Virus record (IMG/VR): IMGVR_UViG_3300033571_007817
Location: 1-30,283 of that record
DNA: 30,283 bases
Strand: one strand, 5' to 3'
Source of the DNA: a virus
Shown here: positions 8,231 to 17,089 of the stretch, piece after piece
Position numbering within the stretch: the stretch's first letter is position 1
Layout of the letters: every line of letters begins with the position of its first letter
Translations under genes and position numbers: made by a program
The notes under the pieces: generated by a model
Database searches by the model: none
What the model saw: the letters and a program-made list of their open reading frames with translations, nothing else
Told to the model about the DNA's origin: nothing

Positions 8231-9463
8231 TTAGATAAACTTTACTTGCAGCTCATCCGCAGCGTCAAGAGCAGTTTGTAGGGCCATGCCTTCAAACGTC
8301 ACAGGAATTGATCCCGTATCAGGAACCGACACGGCCGGGACTTTGAACAAGATTTTCGGAACAACCACCTCGAGGTGACGTTTTGCTGCGTCGCCTAAAA
8401 CGATCGTACAGGCTTGCGCTTCAAATTGCTGAACGGCGTTGAGGAACTTTAGCGTGTTGCCGCTGAGGTTCATTTCAACCGACACGTCAACCGTGACGCG
8501 AGAGCCCGGTGTAAACAAAGGACCAGACAAAGAGTCGGTCCCAAAGCCGTAGTTATAAAGCTCGTGACTGTTTTTGACGTCGATCTTAGCCATACGAAAC
8601 GCCTGGGAACCGCCGAGGCTTGGGATCGAAATAGACCCTTTAAGACCGGTTACGGGGTTATAGATTCCGGCCTTGGTGGCTGGCTCGTAGTAGCACAGAT
8701 AAATAGGGTCACTGGCACCATCGGCGTCGGCTAAGTCAGCTCCTGACAATGTCACCACGTCCCCGGCAACGGCGGTCACAACCCTAGCAGATCCAGCCGG
8801 AGTGTCACTGGATCTGGTCACGCCGTCGTCTTTAACGATCATGACGAGTGCGCCCACGGGGAAGTTTTTTCCTTCGCCGGTTTGTAGCGTGATTGATTTA
8901 CCGACTGCGTCGGCGGTTGATTTGCCTAGACCCACCAAGATGGCCTCTGCGGCGTTGCCAGCCCACTCGCACTTAGCCTCGCCGTCACCCGGGAAGCTCA
9001 TGGCGTTGGATTCGACAAAGCAGCCGCGACCTTGTTTGGCCCACTTGTCGCCGACTTCAAACATGGAAAACGTAACGTCTGGGGCGAGGCTTGAGTCGTA
9101 GACGAGACCCGTGGCAGCGTCCTCTTTACCGAGAAGGGATTTGTAGAGAAGTCGAACCGGTTGGTCGATTTCTGCGGCGGCGGGGCTTGGTAGAGCCTCG
9201 TCGATGTTGAAGTATGTGGACAAAGACCACGAGCATTCTTTTTTCTTAATGATCACGTTATTGGCGTGACGTCCGGATCTGTGCGGGGAAAGATCAAACG
9301 GTTGGCTGTGGGACAAACCACCGCCTGACAGCGTATAGAGAAAGTCCGTTGGTTGCGGTGCAATTAGTTTTCCGCGTTCGGCTTCTTGTTTGACATAAAC
9401 CGCTTGCTCGATGGCATAGGAATCATTTGAGGACGCATACAGCGCCGCGTAATTCTTTGACAT
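8231..9463 (-). CDS. Major tail (tube) protein
   Basis: 410 residues. The start is the ATG at 9463 (MSKNYAALYASSN), which has AGGAGG seven bases upstream; an in-frame start 14 codons earlier lacks this. The protein is strand-rich with a tube-like N- and C-terminal frame (SGSRVTVDVSVEMN, VPDTGSIPVTFEGMAL). The middle, about residues 190-275, looks like an inserted beta domain (KSITLQTGEGKNFPVGALVM to DPIYLCYY). It sits between the tail completion gene and the chaperone pair, the standard place for the tube protein. Larger than a simple tube protein of about 150-250 residues, consistent with an added surface domain. Confidence 0.85.
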   Translation of the reverse strand: MSKNYAALYASSNDSYAIEQAVYVKQEAERGKLIAPQPTDFLYTLSGGGLSHSQPFDLSPHRSGRHANNVIIKKKECSWSLSTYFNIDEALPSPAAAEIDQPVRLLYKSLLGKEDAATGLVYDSSLAPDVTFSMFEVGDKWAKQGRGCFVESNAMSFPGDGEAKCEWAGNAAEAILVGLGKSTADAVGKSITLQTGEGKNFPVGALVMIVKDDGVTRSSDTPAGSARVVTAVAGDVVTLSGADLADADGASDPIYLCYYEPATKAGIYNPVTGLKGSISIPSLGGSQAFRMAKIDVKNSHELYNYGFGTDSLSGPLFTPGSRVTVDVSVEMNLSGNTLKFLNAVQQFEAQACTIVLGDAAKRHLEVVVPKILFKVPAVSVPDTGSIPVTFEGMALQTALDAADELQVKFI

Positions 9464-9558
9464 TCTAGGGCCTCCTGGCGTTTGATGGGGTCGTCGTCCT
9501 GACACCCGCTAGTTTATCGAACCAGTCCGCAAAACCGCGAACTTTGACACCGCACGTT

Positions 9559-9996
9559 TTAGATATCCCGGACCAACGGCTCATAGTATTGGCACAAAAG
9601 CTCTAGCCGGCAATAGTAGTAGGGCTCAAGCAGGTGCAGGTCCGTCGTGGCCGAGAGATATTGCAGGTGGATGACGCCCGGGATGGATAGGTTCGGGTCA
9701 GCAAATAGAGTCCTCTCCACCGTGTACTGCATGTCCCAGAGATCTTTCTGGGAGACATCGCCAAACTCGTTAGGCTTCATGATGATTTCAAGTCCCAGTC
9801 GCCAAGCCTTTTTAGCCCGAGACATTTCGTGCTGGATGGTCTCGTCGATGTCGATGATCTGGATGGCCGGCAGCTCGTGATCTTGAAAATCAGAAGAGTA
9901 TAACCGCACGCGGTCAAACGACTTCGTTTTGATGGCCACGACGCCGTCGAGCTTTTCGAGGATGGCTTCACAGATGGCTCGTTTTTTACTGATCAT
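9559..9996 (-). CDS. Putative tail terminator / minor tail protein (lambda U-like)
   Basis: 145 residues. N-terminal helix (KKRAICEAILEKLDGV), followed by strands such as ELPAIQIIDIDETI and WRLGLEIIM, and a C-terminal YYYCRLELLCQYYEP. This helix-plus-sheet layout and the size match tail completion proteins that cap the tube. The start overlaps the upstream gene's stop in ATGA. Its place between the HK97 gp10-like gene and the tube protein supports the role. Sequence similarity is not strong enough by eye to name a family. Confidence 0.75.
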   Translation of the reverse strand: MISKKRAICEAILEKLDGVVAIKTKSFDRVRLYSSDFQDHELPAIQIIDIDETIQHEMSRAKKAWRLGLEIIMKPNEFGDVSQKDLWDMQYTVERTLFADPNLSIPGVIHLQYLSATTDLHLLEPYYYCRLELLCQYYEPLVRDI

Positions 9997-10454
9997 GGTT
10001 TTTTAGTCCCCAGCAAACGGATCTGGTCGATAATAAATTCACGGTTATTTTTTACCGCTGGGTTTATAAACGGCCTTGGCATCAAACGACCACCGCGCAC
10101 GACGCCCTTCGAAGGTTGCGGCTTTTGTCCGGTTTTTCTAATGTAGTAAAACATGGCACGCCTGTTTTTGTCGGTCCACTCAGACCCGTACTCGTGCCAC
10201 TTGGCATAGCCCACGCCGAACACACCGAAAAGAATTCCTTGCTCGGCCGGCATGTAAGAGATGCTATTGGTCAGGCGACTGGTGTTGACAATCCGTAGGC
10301 TTCTGGCCGTCAGCTTAGCCTGCGTTTTAAGACGCTCACCGATCAAATAAAAGGCCCGTTTGAACTCTGGGCTCTCAGGCTTCCACGCCTTCCACATCCC
10401 CTGAAGACGGTCTAGGATGCGTTGCACGTCGGCTGTGATGGGCCTCGTTGCCAT
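9993..10454 (-). CDS. HK97 gp10-like neck / tail component
   Basis: 153 residues. Contains GYAKWHEYGSEW, which matches the conserved YAxxxEYGS region of HK97 gp10-type proteins, and a basic C-terminal half with PRPFINPAVKNN, also typical of that family. The N-terminus is helical (VQRILDRLQGMWKAW). These proteins act at the head-tail joining/tail completion step. The start overlaps the connector stop by one base (TAATG). Neighbours are the connector and tail terminator, giving the usual neck gene order. Confidence 0.85.
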   Translation of the reverse strand: MATRPITADVQRILDRLQGMWKAWKPESPEFKRAFYLIGERLKTQAKLTARSLRIVNTSRLTNSISYMPAEQGILFGVFGVGYAKWHEYGSEWTDKNRRAMFYYIRKTGQKPQPSKGVVRGGRLMPRPFINPAVKNNREFIIDQIRLLGTKKP

Positions 10455-11053
10455 TAGACGTTCCTTGCCGGGCGATCGGGGACGGTGAACTCGGTGCGTC
10501 TAAATGGATCCACCAAGGATTTAATAATGGGCGGAATGTCTTGCAAGATGGTCGTCGATTCATCTCCTTTGGAGATCGACGAGCGGCCGATGCTGCCGGT
10601 ATTTCTAAAACGGTAGAGCCACTCAACAAAAAGAAGACAGGCCATCTGAAGGTCGGCTGGGATCTGTACATAGCCGGCATTGTAGGCCACCTTGACGTTC
10701 CCGTAACCATATGGAAATATTGATTTATATAGCAGTGTCCCTTCGTTGATGACGCGGTAGTCGGTTGGCTGGATCACCGTGTCGGACGCGAAATGTCCGT
10801 TGCTATCGATGGCCACTTGAGCCACCGAGTTGATGGGCCATTGGCTCAGCATCAGCATGTTCGACATGCCGCCGTGAACGAAGTCGACTAGGTCGGTGGC
10901 GACAAGCTGACGATTGCAGTAGTTGGCAATGCGGTCGCTGGACACGTTGATAAACAACTCGAGGCGACCGTCTTGGCTCGCATCGGAGGCTTGAATACCT
11001 AAGTGCTCTTTGGCGACCGCCACCGTTGTGAGGGCGTTTGCATTAAGCGCCAC
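10454..11053 (-). CDS. Head-tail connector (gp6-like adaptor)
   Basis: 199 residues. N-terminus TTVAVAKEHLGIQ followed by LELFINVSSDRIANYCNR matches the start of gp6-like connectors, in which a short helix leads to a paired helix bundle. The centre (WPINSVAQVAIDSNG) and VKVAYNAGYVQIPADLQMA, with helices after the AGY loop, is the classic family signature. It would attach below the portal and make the head-tail interface. The gene lies after the fibre cassette and before the gp10-like gene. This is one of the clearer family assignments in the left half. Confidence 0.88.
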   Translation of the reverse strand: MALNANALTTVAVAKEHLGIQASDASQDGRLELFINVSSDRIANYCNRQLVATDLVDFVHGGMSNMLMLSQWPINSVAQVAIDSNGHFASDTVIQPTDYRVINEGTLLYKSIFPYGYGNVKVAYNAGYVQIPADLQMACLLFVEWLYRFRNTGSIGRSSISKGDESTTILQDIPPIIKSLVDPFRRTEFTVPDRPARNV

Positions 11054-11065
11054 GGGTGTGTCCCC

Positions 11066-11287
11066 TTATTTTTTTAAGACGTCTTTTACGACTTTGTCTT
11101 CAGAGACGAGTTCAAAAACGCCGCGGTATTGGCTCAAGATGCGGTAGCCCAAGTCATCGGGAACCGTCAAAACCTCGCCGATTGCTGCGTGCTTGGTGTA
11201 AAGCTGATCGTTGTCTGCGCCGTGCTCCACCATGACAACAACGTGGTCTTGGCCTGGAAATGTCGGCTTAGCAAATTTAACTTTCAT
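11066..11287 (-). CDS. Small hypothetical protein upstream of connector
   Basis: 73 residues, MKVKFAKPTFPGQDHVVVMV, ending basic (KVVKDVLKK). It has alternating short strands and charged turns, like a small beta-barrel, with no membrane segment. The start has an AGGGAGG site. It is the first gene after the terminator that ends the fibre cassette, and leads into the connector-neck-tail run with a 12-base gap. No function can be assigned; a minor virion or assembly protein is a guess from place. Confidence 0.75.
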   Translation of the reverse strand: MKVKFAKPTFPGQDHVVVMVEHGADNDQLYTKHAAIGEVLTVPDDLGYRILSQYRGVFELVSEDKVVKDVLKK

Positions 11288-11487
11288 GTGGCGTTTCCTC
11301 CCTGAAACTAGGCGCTCAATCCTTGAGCTACCAATGAAATCTGGTTAACCATGTCCATGATTTTTAGGCAGCTCGCCTAACAATTCAAGATCAATTTGAC
11401 TTTAAAGGTCAATAAATTGAAGCGCCACCGCACCAGAAATGAAAAAACGTGGGGCTTTTACACCCCACGCCTGTTGTTACCTATAAA
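11288..11487. other. Gene-poor gap with inverted repeats
   Basis: 200 bases without a convincing gene. It holds the terminator listed separately, a near-perfect palindrome TTGACTTTAAAGGTCAA at 11396-11412, and a perfect six-base-arm hairpin TTAGGC-AGCTC-GCCTAA at 11364-11380. A short open stretch on the minus strand reads DLELLGELPKNHGHG but has no good start, so it may be a remnant. Since transcription has just ended at the terminator, the palindrome may mark a promoter or operator for the tail genes; I see no clear -10/-35 pair. Confidence 0.5.
11442..11469 (-). terminator. Rho-independent terminator after the fibre gene
   Basis: On the minus strand CGTGGGG, loop of eight bases, CCCCACG, then TTTTTT. 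Perfect seven-base-pair GC-rich stem plus six U, immediately downstream of the fibre stop. This is the best terminator in the window and separates the fibre cassette from the connector/tail genes. Confidence 0.88.
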
Positions 11488-14400
11488 CTATTCAACAGAG
11501 CCGCCCATTCCTTCAATTATCAGCTCAAACCACTCACTCCTACCGCCATTTGTACCAACCAGTCGTCGCAGAAGCTTTTGAGGTAATACCGTTCGGCTTG
11601 CATAGCGAACCAAAGTGCCTGCTGCTGGAGATGGTAAATTTGTGACCGAGATTGCTTCAGAATATTGACCAGAAGCTTCATCCCAAGCACGTCCCTCAAT
11701 GGCAACAACCAATCCACTAAACGTCCAAGTTACTTTTGCTTTTCCGCTGGCAATTTGTGGATCGCTCATATCACTGGTATCAATTTGAGGTGGTCCACTA
11801 ACAATAATTTCCTGTTCAACCGAAACAGTGGGTGATAAGACAAACACATTAAATCCAATAGCATCTGTAATCATTACACTAAGACCGCTTACAGACACCA
11901 ACTGACCTGGATCCAACTCAATAAGGTTGGCCGATGTATATGGTTGTACTTTTAAATTCTGACCGTTTTGATCCATCAAATAAACCACAGCACCATCTGG
12001 AATTGCTGGACCTGTTAGCGTGTAGCTAAGGCTTGTTGAGCTTGAAAGAACTGGCTGATTAATAGCAGCTGTCCTAACTTCACCACCACCGCCTCCACCG
12101 CCATCTCCACCGCCATCTCCACCGCCAGCAACGGCGTTAATTAAGTATTGGCAGTAGACTTTATCACCAGCAGACAATGGGTTGAGACCGCCGGATGCTA
12201 GGTCACCAGCAAAAGTAACGCGTGTGACGCCACCTTGCGTGCTCAGCGTGTAAGACTCACCCTCATGGTGTACGATGCCGCCGGTGATCAGCATCATCGT
12301 ATTGTCTAGTGCTAGAGCAGCCATGTCGACGTATGCAAGATCGCCAGCGCCGAGGGTTTTAACCTCTTTTCGTCCTTCGATCTGCGGTGCCGATTCGATC
12401 AAGTCGAGTCGAGCGTCGAGGGCTACGTCCGCTGCTTCCCTTGCCGATGTCTCTTGTGCAAGTGCAGTTTCAAGGGCATCTACTTCGCTTTGCAAAGCAG
12501 AATCACCGGCTTGACGATCAGCGACTTCTTGTAAAAGGCTTTCATTAACTGCACCAATCGTGCCCATTAAAGATGTAGCGGTCGTGGTGATTTCTTGGCC
12601 GATTGTAACCGCTAATGAATCAACCGCAGATTGTCTATCAGAAACTTCCTGATTTAGTCTTTGATCAAACGATGCATCAAAAAGCTCTCTTGCTTGCTGT
12701 TCAGCCATTACAGCGACTGAAATAGCAGCATCACGCGCCGTTGCTTCAGCAATTATAGCTTGTTCACGAGCGGATGTTTCAGCATCAACTTTGCCTTCAA
12801 TGCGAGCCTCTTCAACCAATGCGCGAGATCTTTCGCTAGAAATCTTCCCATCAAGCACAAGGTCTGCCGCCTGACGATCCGATACTTCTTGCGAGATGCT
12901 GTTAGCGAGTCCTGTCGCAACATCAGAGCCAGCACCGATGGCGTCGGCAATCTCTTTAAGAGTGTCGAGCATCGCTGGAGCGCCGTTGATCAGGTCACCA
13001 ATTTTTCCATCGGTGTAAGTTTTTGCACCGGCAACTTCAGAATCGACATAAGACTTCGTTGTCGGGTCAGCTTCTAAAACGCTCAAGCGACCAGACAAGG
13101 CCCCATCAGCCGATTGACGAGCAGACACTTCATCTGCCATTTTTCCGTCGACATAGGTTTTAGTGACCGGGTCTGATTCAAGAGGTTGAAGCCTTGCGCC
13201 TAATGCTGCATCACCAGCTTGACGAGCCGCAATTTCTGCTGCAAGTCCCTCAGCACTGGCACTATCTAAAGCATCAATTTGAGACTGTAAACCGGCATCG
13301 GCAGCTTCACGAGCAGACTGTTCAGAACTAACTTGGTCGTCAACGTATTTTTTAGTGACGGCGTGTTGATCTAGCGTTGCTACCGCAGGAACTCCCGCTG
13401 GACCAAGCAATTCAATCGCACCTGGTGAGATTGCAGTATTTCCGACCAACTCGGACATGTCGGGCGTCATTTCAAAAGTAGAAATAAACCCTGGCTGCAT
13501 CATAGCAGCGACATGAGGATCAGAAGCATAAGCTGATGTAAGCGACGCTAAACCAGGATCGAATTTAAAAACTTCACCATCTTGGATGTCTTTGATAGAA
13601 ACAACACCCGTCACATCAAGAGCTGGATTAACGGTGCTATTGTTGCTGATGACCAAAGCACCAGTCATCGTATCGCCAGACTTATTAACCTTACTTGAAG
13701 CTTGAGTCGAAACAAAAGACTTCATAGAACTTACTGATGGAGCTTGGTCTGTTTGAGACCCAGCGGTCGAATTTACAACAGCAGCAGATTTAGCAGCTGA
13801 TGAAAAATCTGTAATGCTTGCGGCTGTATGATTATGGACAGACGGAGCCTTTCCATTCACCGCAGTCTGAAGCGCAGCGTCAGCAGCCTGACGGTCAGCA
13901 ATCTCTTGATCAACCTTATCATCAAGCACTTGATCAGCTGCTTGTCTTGCAACAACTTCAGCGTCGACTTTGTCATCTGTCTGACCGATAAGAGTCAAAA
14001 GACCTTGGCTGACAGTCTCACCAGAAGCAATTGCATCGGCAAGTTCTTTTAGCGTATCCAGCGCAGCGGGTGCAGAATTAACAAGGTCAGCAACCTTTTG
14101 ATCTGTGTAGGCCCTTGCAGCTTGATCGCCTGCATCTACATATGTTTTAGTGACTGGGTCTGATTCAAGAACATCAAGCCTTGCATCAATAGCAGAGTCG
14201 CCTGCTTCGCGTAGTTCTTTTTCAGCAAAAACTTTTTGGTCGACGTAGTCTCGGTCAGAGGTGCTTGATTCGAGGGTTGCAACACGAGCGTCTAACGCCG
14301 AGTCGGCTGCTTGACGGTTTGAAGCCTCTTGAGACACTTGCTCGTCGGCGTGAGCCTGGGCAGCCGCTCCGACGGCGTCGACATAACCTTTGCGCGCGGC

Positions 14401-14565
14401 CTGATCGGCAGCCGTTGGGTCCGTAGGTAAAACGGGGGATTCTGAAAACTCGATCTTATCTTCCGCGTTGACTTTCAGGATGTCCTTGTCGGATCCATCG
14501 ACTTTCTTGCCTTTTAAAAACCGTTGGTTTTCAAGGCGTATAAACCGACCTTTTAGTAATGCCAT
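11488..14565 (-). CDS. Long coiled-coil fibre protein (probable head fibre)
   Basis: 1025 residues. Residues about 45-735 repeat short units such as EVSDRQAADSALDARLD, SREAADAxLxxxID and VTKTYVD, typical of trimeric phage fibre shafts. A longer unit, LESDPVTKTYVD...SAPAALDTLKELADAI, occurs near 133-195 and again near 460-558 (DPTTKSYVD...GAPAMLDTLKEIADAI). Residues about 735-810 form a beta domain, followed by a glycine-rich linker (about 812-828, GGGDGGGDGGGG) and a C-terminal beta domain, possibly the binding tip. It lies between the major capsid gene and the connector gene, not at the tail end, so a fibre attached to the head is the favoured reading. A displaced tail fibre is the alternative. 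Confidence 0.88.
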   Translation of the reverse strand: MALLKGRFIRLENQRFLKGKKVDGSDKDILKVNAEDKIEFSESPVLPTDPTAADQAARKGYVDAVGAAAQAHADEQVSQEASNRQAADSALDARVATLESSTSDRDYVDQKVFAEKELREAGDSAIDARLDVLESDPVTKTYVDAGDQAARAYTDQKVADLVNSAPAALDTLKELADAIASGETVSQGLLTLIGQTDDKVDAEVVARQAADQVLDDKVDQEIADRQAADAALQTAVNGKAPSVHNHTAASITDFSSAAKSAAVVNSTAGSQTDQAPSVSSMKSFVSTQASSKVNKSGDTMTGALVISNNSTVNPALDVTGVVSIKDIQDGEVFKFDPGLASLTSAYASDPHVAAMMQPGFISTFEMTPDMSELVGNTAISPGAIELLGPAGVPAVATLDQHAVTKKYVDDQVSSEQSAREAADAGLQSQIDALDSASAEGLAAEIAARQAGDAALGARLQPLESDPVTKTYVDGKMADEVSARQSADGALSGRLSVLEADPTTKSYVDSEVAGAKTYTDGKIGDLINGAPAMLDTLKEIADAIGAGSDVATGLANSISQEVSDRQAADLVLDGKISSERSRALVEEARIEGKVDAETSAREQAIIAEATARDAAISVAVMAEQQARELFDASFDQRLNQEVSDRQSAVDSLAVTIGQEITTTATSLMGTIGAVNESLLQEVADRQAGDSALQSEVDALETALAQETSAREAADVALDARLDLIESAPQIEGRKEVKTLGAGDLAYVDMAALALDNTMMLITGGIVHHEGESYTLSTQGGVTRVTFAGDLASGGLNPLSAGDKVYCQYLINAVAGGGDGGGDGGGGGGGEVRTAAINQPVLSSSTSLSYTLTGPAIPDGAVVYLMDQNGQNLKVQPYTSANLIELDPGQLVSVSGLSVMITDAIGFNVFVLSPTVSVEQEIIVSGPPQIDTSDMSDPQIASGKAKVTWTFSGLVVAIEGRAWDEASGQYSEAISVTNLPSPAAGTLVRYASRTVLPQKLLRRLVGTNGGRSEWFELIIEGMGGSVE

Positions 14566-14583
14566 GTGACCCTCTCCTTAGAC

Positions 14584-15087
14584 TTAACTGTTGCGTGAAT
14601 AGGTGACTCTGATTTTGTCACCCACAGCTAAGTTATCTTGGAGAGAAAGGCCGACCCAAGAAATGACACCACTTGAAACAACGTAATCTTCGCCGAGCAC
14701 CTGAGCTCCGGCACCAATCAGGTCAAGGGTTACATCGTTCTCACTGGATGGCGTGTTGGATAAGTTGACGGAAGCATTTGTGATTTGATCCGCGTCGAGC
14801 GTCAAATACTCGACGACAAACTGACTGGCCGTGATGTTTTGGATTTGTGAGGCAATATAAGCTTTAATGGCGGCGACACTGGGAGCTAACTCCGTCTCGG
14901 TGCCGTCCATGTTGTTGATGATGATACCAGTTGACGCCGACTGACCTGCGGCAATCACCCAGTCGTTGACCGTTTGGTTGCCCACCGAAAGATAGGCGTC
15001 CTTCGTCAGCGTGTCGACATAGTGATGGCCGACATCTTCGGGGATAAAGTCCGGGGCACCTGCGCCCCTATATATGTGCTTAGCCAT
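14584..15087 (-). CDS. Head-fibre-like small protein
   Basis: 167 residues. The N-terminus MAKHIYRGAGAPDFIPEDVG plus HHYVDTLTKDAYLSVG and VNDWV resembles the N-terminal attachment domains of phage head fibres, which carry a short motif of the type YxDTxTxxxYxSxG. The C-terminal 80 residues (FVVEYLTLDADQITNASV to GDKIRVTYSRNS) form a beta domain that resembles, in order and spacing of strands, the pre-linker domain of the long fibre next door. The gene lies 18 bases before that fibre gene and 9 bases after the preceding gene. Could be a fibre base or a decoration protein. Confidence 0.75.
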   Translation of the reverse strand: MAKHIYRGAGAPDFIPEDVGHHYVDTLTKDAYLSVGNQTVNDWVIAAGQSASTGIIINNMDGTETELAPSVAAIKAYIASQIQNITASQFVVEYLTLDADQITNASVNLSNTPSSENDVTLDLIGAGAQVLGEDYVVSSGVISWVGLSLQDNLAVGDKIRVTYSRNS

Positions 15088-15096
15088 GATCCTTCC

Positions 15097-15546
15097 TTAG
15101 CTCGAGATGACGTTTCCATTGTCGTCAACCAATACCGTGAGCCCTTCCACGTCGGTAAATATCTTCGAGAAATCCACCGTGTTGTTTGGCGTCGACGGAA
15201 TGTTTTGCTTACCTGAAATGACGATCCCATAGCGCACGGTTCCACCAGTGACGGTGACCTTGAACTGTGGCTGGCACAAGAAACCTCGAACAGAATAACG
15301 TTTGGCTCCAGCCTCGGTGATGTCCCCCGTACCGCCTAGGCTATACGCTTCGCCCTCTTCTGCACCAACAATTGATTCCGTGATGTCGATCCTCAGCGAC
15401 GCCCCTGGATCTTTGGACGCAACAAACACCGTCATGACGATGGTGTCGCACTCGGCGTAGACGTTTTCAACGTGAACACCGGAGTCTCTCGTCGCCAATG
15501 GCATGATGGTTTGAGTTTGATAGAGACTAATCTTTGTTGCCACCAA
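15097..15546 (-). CDS. Putative capsid decoration / fibre-associated protein
   Basis: 149 residues, strand-rich (ECDTIVMTVFVASKDPG, KRYSVRGFLCQPQFKVTVTG, TVRYGIVISG), no membrane or catalytic motif. It is the first gene after the terminator that follows the major capsid gene and is co-oriented with the two fibre genes. The size and predicted all-beta nature fit a decoration protein or fibre base, but this is inference from position; I do not recognise a family. Confidence 0.7.
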   Translation of the reverse strand: MVATKISLYQTQTIMPLATRDSGVHVENVYAECDTIVMTVFVASKDPGASLRIDITESIVGAEEGEAYSLGGTGDITEAGAKRYSVRGFLCQPQFKVTVTGGTVRYGIVISGKQNIPSTPNNTVDFSKIFTDVEGLTVLVDDNGNVISS

Positions 15547-15558
15547 ACAACTCCACGT

Positions 15559-15592
15559 TAAAAGAGGCGGGGCATTTGAACCCCGCCCCTCT
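15559..15592 (-). terminator. Terminator hairpin after the major capsid gene
   Basis: Minus-strand stem AGAGGGGCGGGG / CCCCGCCTCT with an eight-base loop and two bulged bases, followed by TTTTAACG. Very GC-rich stem with a short U tract, located in the 67-base gap between the capsid stop and the next gene. It would limit read-through so the capsid is expressed more than the fibre genes. Confidence 0.72.
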
Positions 15593-15613
15593 CGTCAAAC
15601 TATTGGACACTAA

Positions 15614-17014
15614 TTAGAGAGACGCCTTGATTCCGTACACGACAGACTTCTCGGCAGCCGACTGTGGAAGACCAACGAAGGTCTTACGCTGATAGCTGGC
15701 AAGCAAGAAGCGGTCTTGCATAGGAAGGTCGGCCTGTGCCTTCACGACGATCGGACGACGCTGACCGACATAGAAGCGAGCCTTGTTGACGCACAGAAGA
15801 CCCGTGAAGGTTGCTGTGACGCCGTCATGGACGCCCGACGCGTTAAGGTCATCGCGCATGAACTGGCTAACGACGATCTTCATGCCTAGGATGGTTCCCA
15901 AGACGCCTGTGTTGATGGTCGCCATTGGGCCATATTTTTCCATGGTCAAAACTTCGCCTGTTGCTAGAAGCTGGCTGTATCCGACTGGGGACACCATCAG
16001 CACTAGCTCGCTTGGGTTAACGCCAAAGCGTCCCATCTGAGCGCGTAGTTTTCTCAGGTGAGCCACCGACAAAACACCACCGTTGATGGTTGAGCAGTCG
16101 AAGGTTCCGCCTGCCGCCGAGTTTGCGATGGCCAGCTTACGAAGGCCGTCCCATGCTTTTTCAGCAACGTCAGCACCGAGGGCAGCCGTGTCGCTGTCGA
16201 TGTGTGTGCCGGTTGCACCGTTGACGATGGCCGCTTCGATGGCACGAGCTTGAGCCGTGATGACTTCTTGACGGGCAAGGCCCAAGAGGTCAACGACGGA
16301 GTCTTCTGTCAATTCTTCTGGCAAGATGAAGTATTCGGAAAACTTTTTGGCCGACATGCTGAGTTGTGCGGTCGTGAAGTTTTTGTCCGATGCCGCAGCG
16401 CCTTCAGAGACGATGCGCGCCTTGGTCACGTTCTTTTGAACTGGCAAGACGTAAGGGTTGGACGGCATGGAGACGGTTTTAAAGTTTCCTTCCACCAATC
16501 TTTGCAGCTCATACTCGGCGATGTAGTTTTGGCTGATCGCTGTCGGGATCCATTCAAGACCAGTGCCAGCTGCGGAGCCGAAGCTTTTGGTCATCGGGAT
16601 CAAAACTTCTTTGCCGTAGTTCGTGTCAAAGATGTTTTTTACTGCTACGAAAGACTCGCCTTCGTCGCCACCGCGGCTGCGGCCGTCAACGTTGCCGGAC
16701 ATGATCTGTGCAGTGAAGCGAGCAATGTCGACCGCTTCTTTAAGGTTACGAACCGCACACTTCAGTTCTTCTGGAACTGCCGTATAGCGATCGTCTGCCG
16801 TGTTTACTTTCAACAGGTCTTTTGCGGAGCTGCAACCGAAGGCTGCCATGGCGCGGCTTTCTGTGCTGTCGCTGCGACCGCCGACGATGGGGGCTGAGAA
16901 AGCCTTAGCTTTTTCTGCCTCTAGTTCCTTGACGCGAGCTTCCGCTGTGCTCACGCGCTCAGCAAGAGCTTTAGTCTCTTGGAGCAACTCATCTACTTGC
17001 TTAGTGACTTCCAT
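15614..17014 (-). CDS. Major capsid protein, HK97 fold
   Basis: 466 residues. N-terminal about 45 residues are a coiled coil (VDELLQETKALAERVSTAEARV), like the HK97 delta domain that acts as scaffold and is cut off by the protease. The rest shows the family layout: KSFGSAAGTGLEW and LIPMTK near the N-arm/E-loop region, KKFSEYFILPEELTEDS and QARAIEAAIVNG for the P-domain spine helix, then MDRFLLASYQR-like C-terminal strand (MQDRFLLASYQRKTFVG). A strong AGGAGG lies before the ATG. It follows the protease and is followed by a terminator, the expected position and expression context. Confidence 0.95.
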   Translation of the reverse strand: MEVTKQVDELLQETKALAERVSTAEARVKELEAEKAKAFSAPIVGGRSDSTESRAMAAFGCSSAKDLLKVNTADDRYTAVPEELKCAVRNLKEAVDIARFTAQIMSGNVDGRSRGGDEGESFVAVKNIFDTNYGKEVLIPMTKSFGSAAGTGLEWIPTAISQNYIAEYELQRLVEGNFKTVSMPSNPYVLPVQKNVTKARIVSEGAAASDKNFTTAQLSMSAKKFSEYFILPEELTEDSVVDLLGLARQEVITAQARAIEAAIVNGATGTHIDSDTAALGADVAEKAWDGLRKLAIANSAAGGTFDCSTINGGVLSVAHLRKLRAQMGRFGVNPSELVLMVSPVGYSQLLATGEVLTMEKYGPMATINTGVLGTILGMKIVVSQFMRDDLNASGVHDGVTATFTGLLCVNKARFYVGQRRPIVVKAQADLPMQDRFLLASYQRKTFVGLPQSAAEKSVVYGIKASL

Positions 17015-17089
17015 GTTTCCTCCTGGATAAAGTGAAGTCGTTAATAAAAACCTAGAGCGTCATGCTCCAAGATGTTCCACAGGCCCTAA

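Noticed and set aside
11364-11380. TTAGGC hairpin as a second terminator
   Set aside because: No T tract follows on either strand; only a short stem.
16202-16897. 231-codon plus-strand ORF in the capsid gene
   Set aside because: Fully inside the major capsid gene on the opposite strand; Cys/Phe-rich shadow with no domain.
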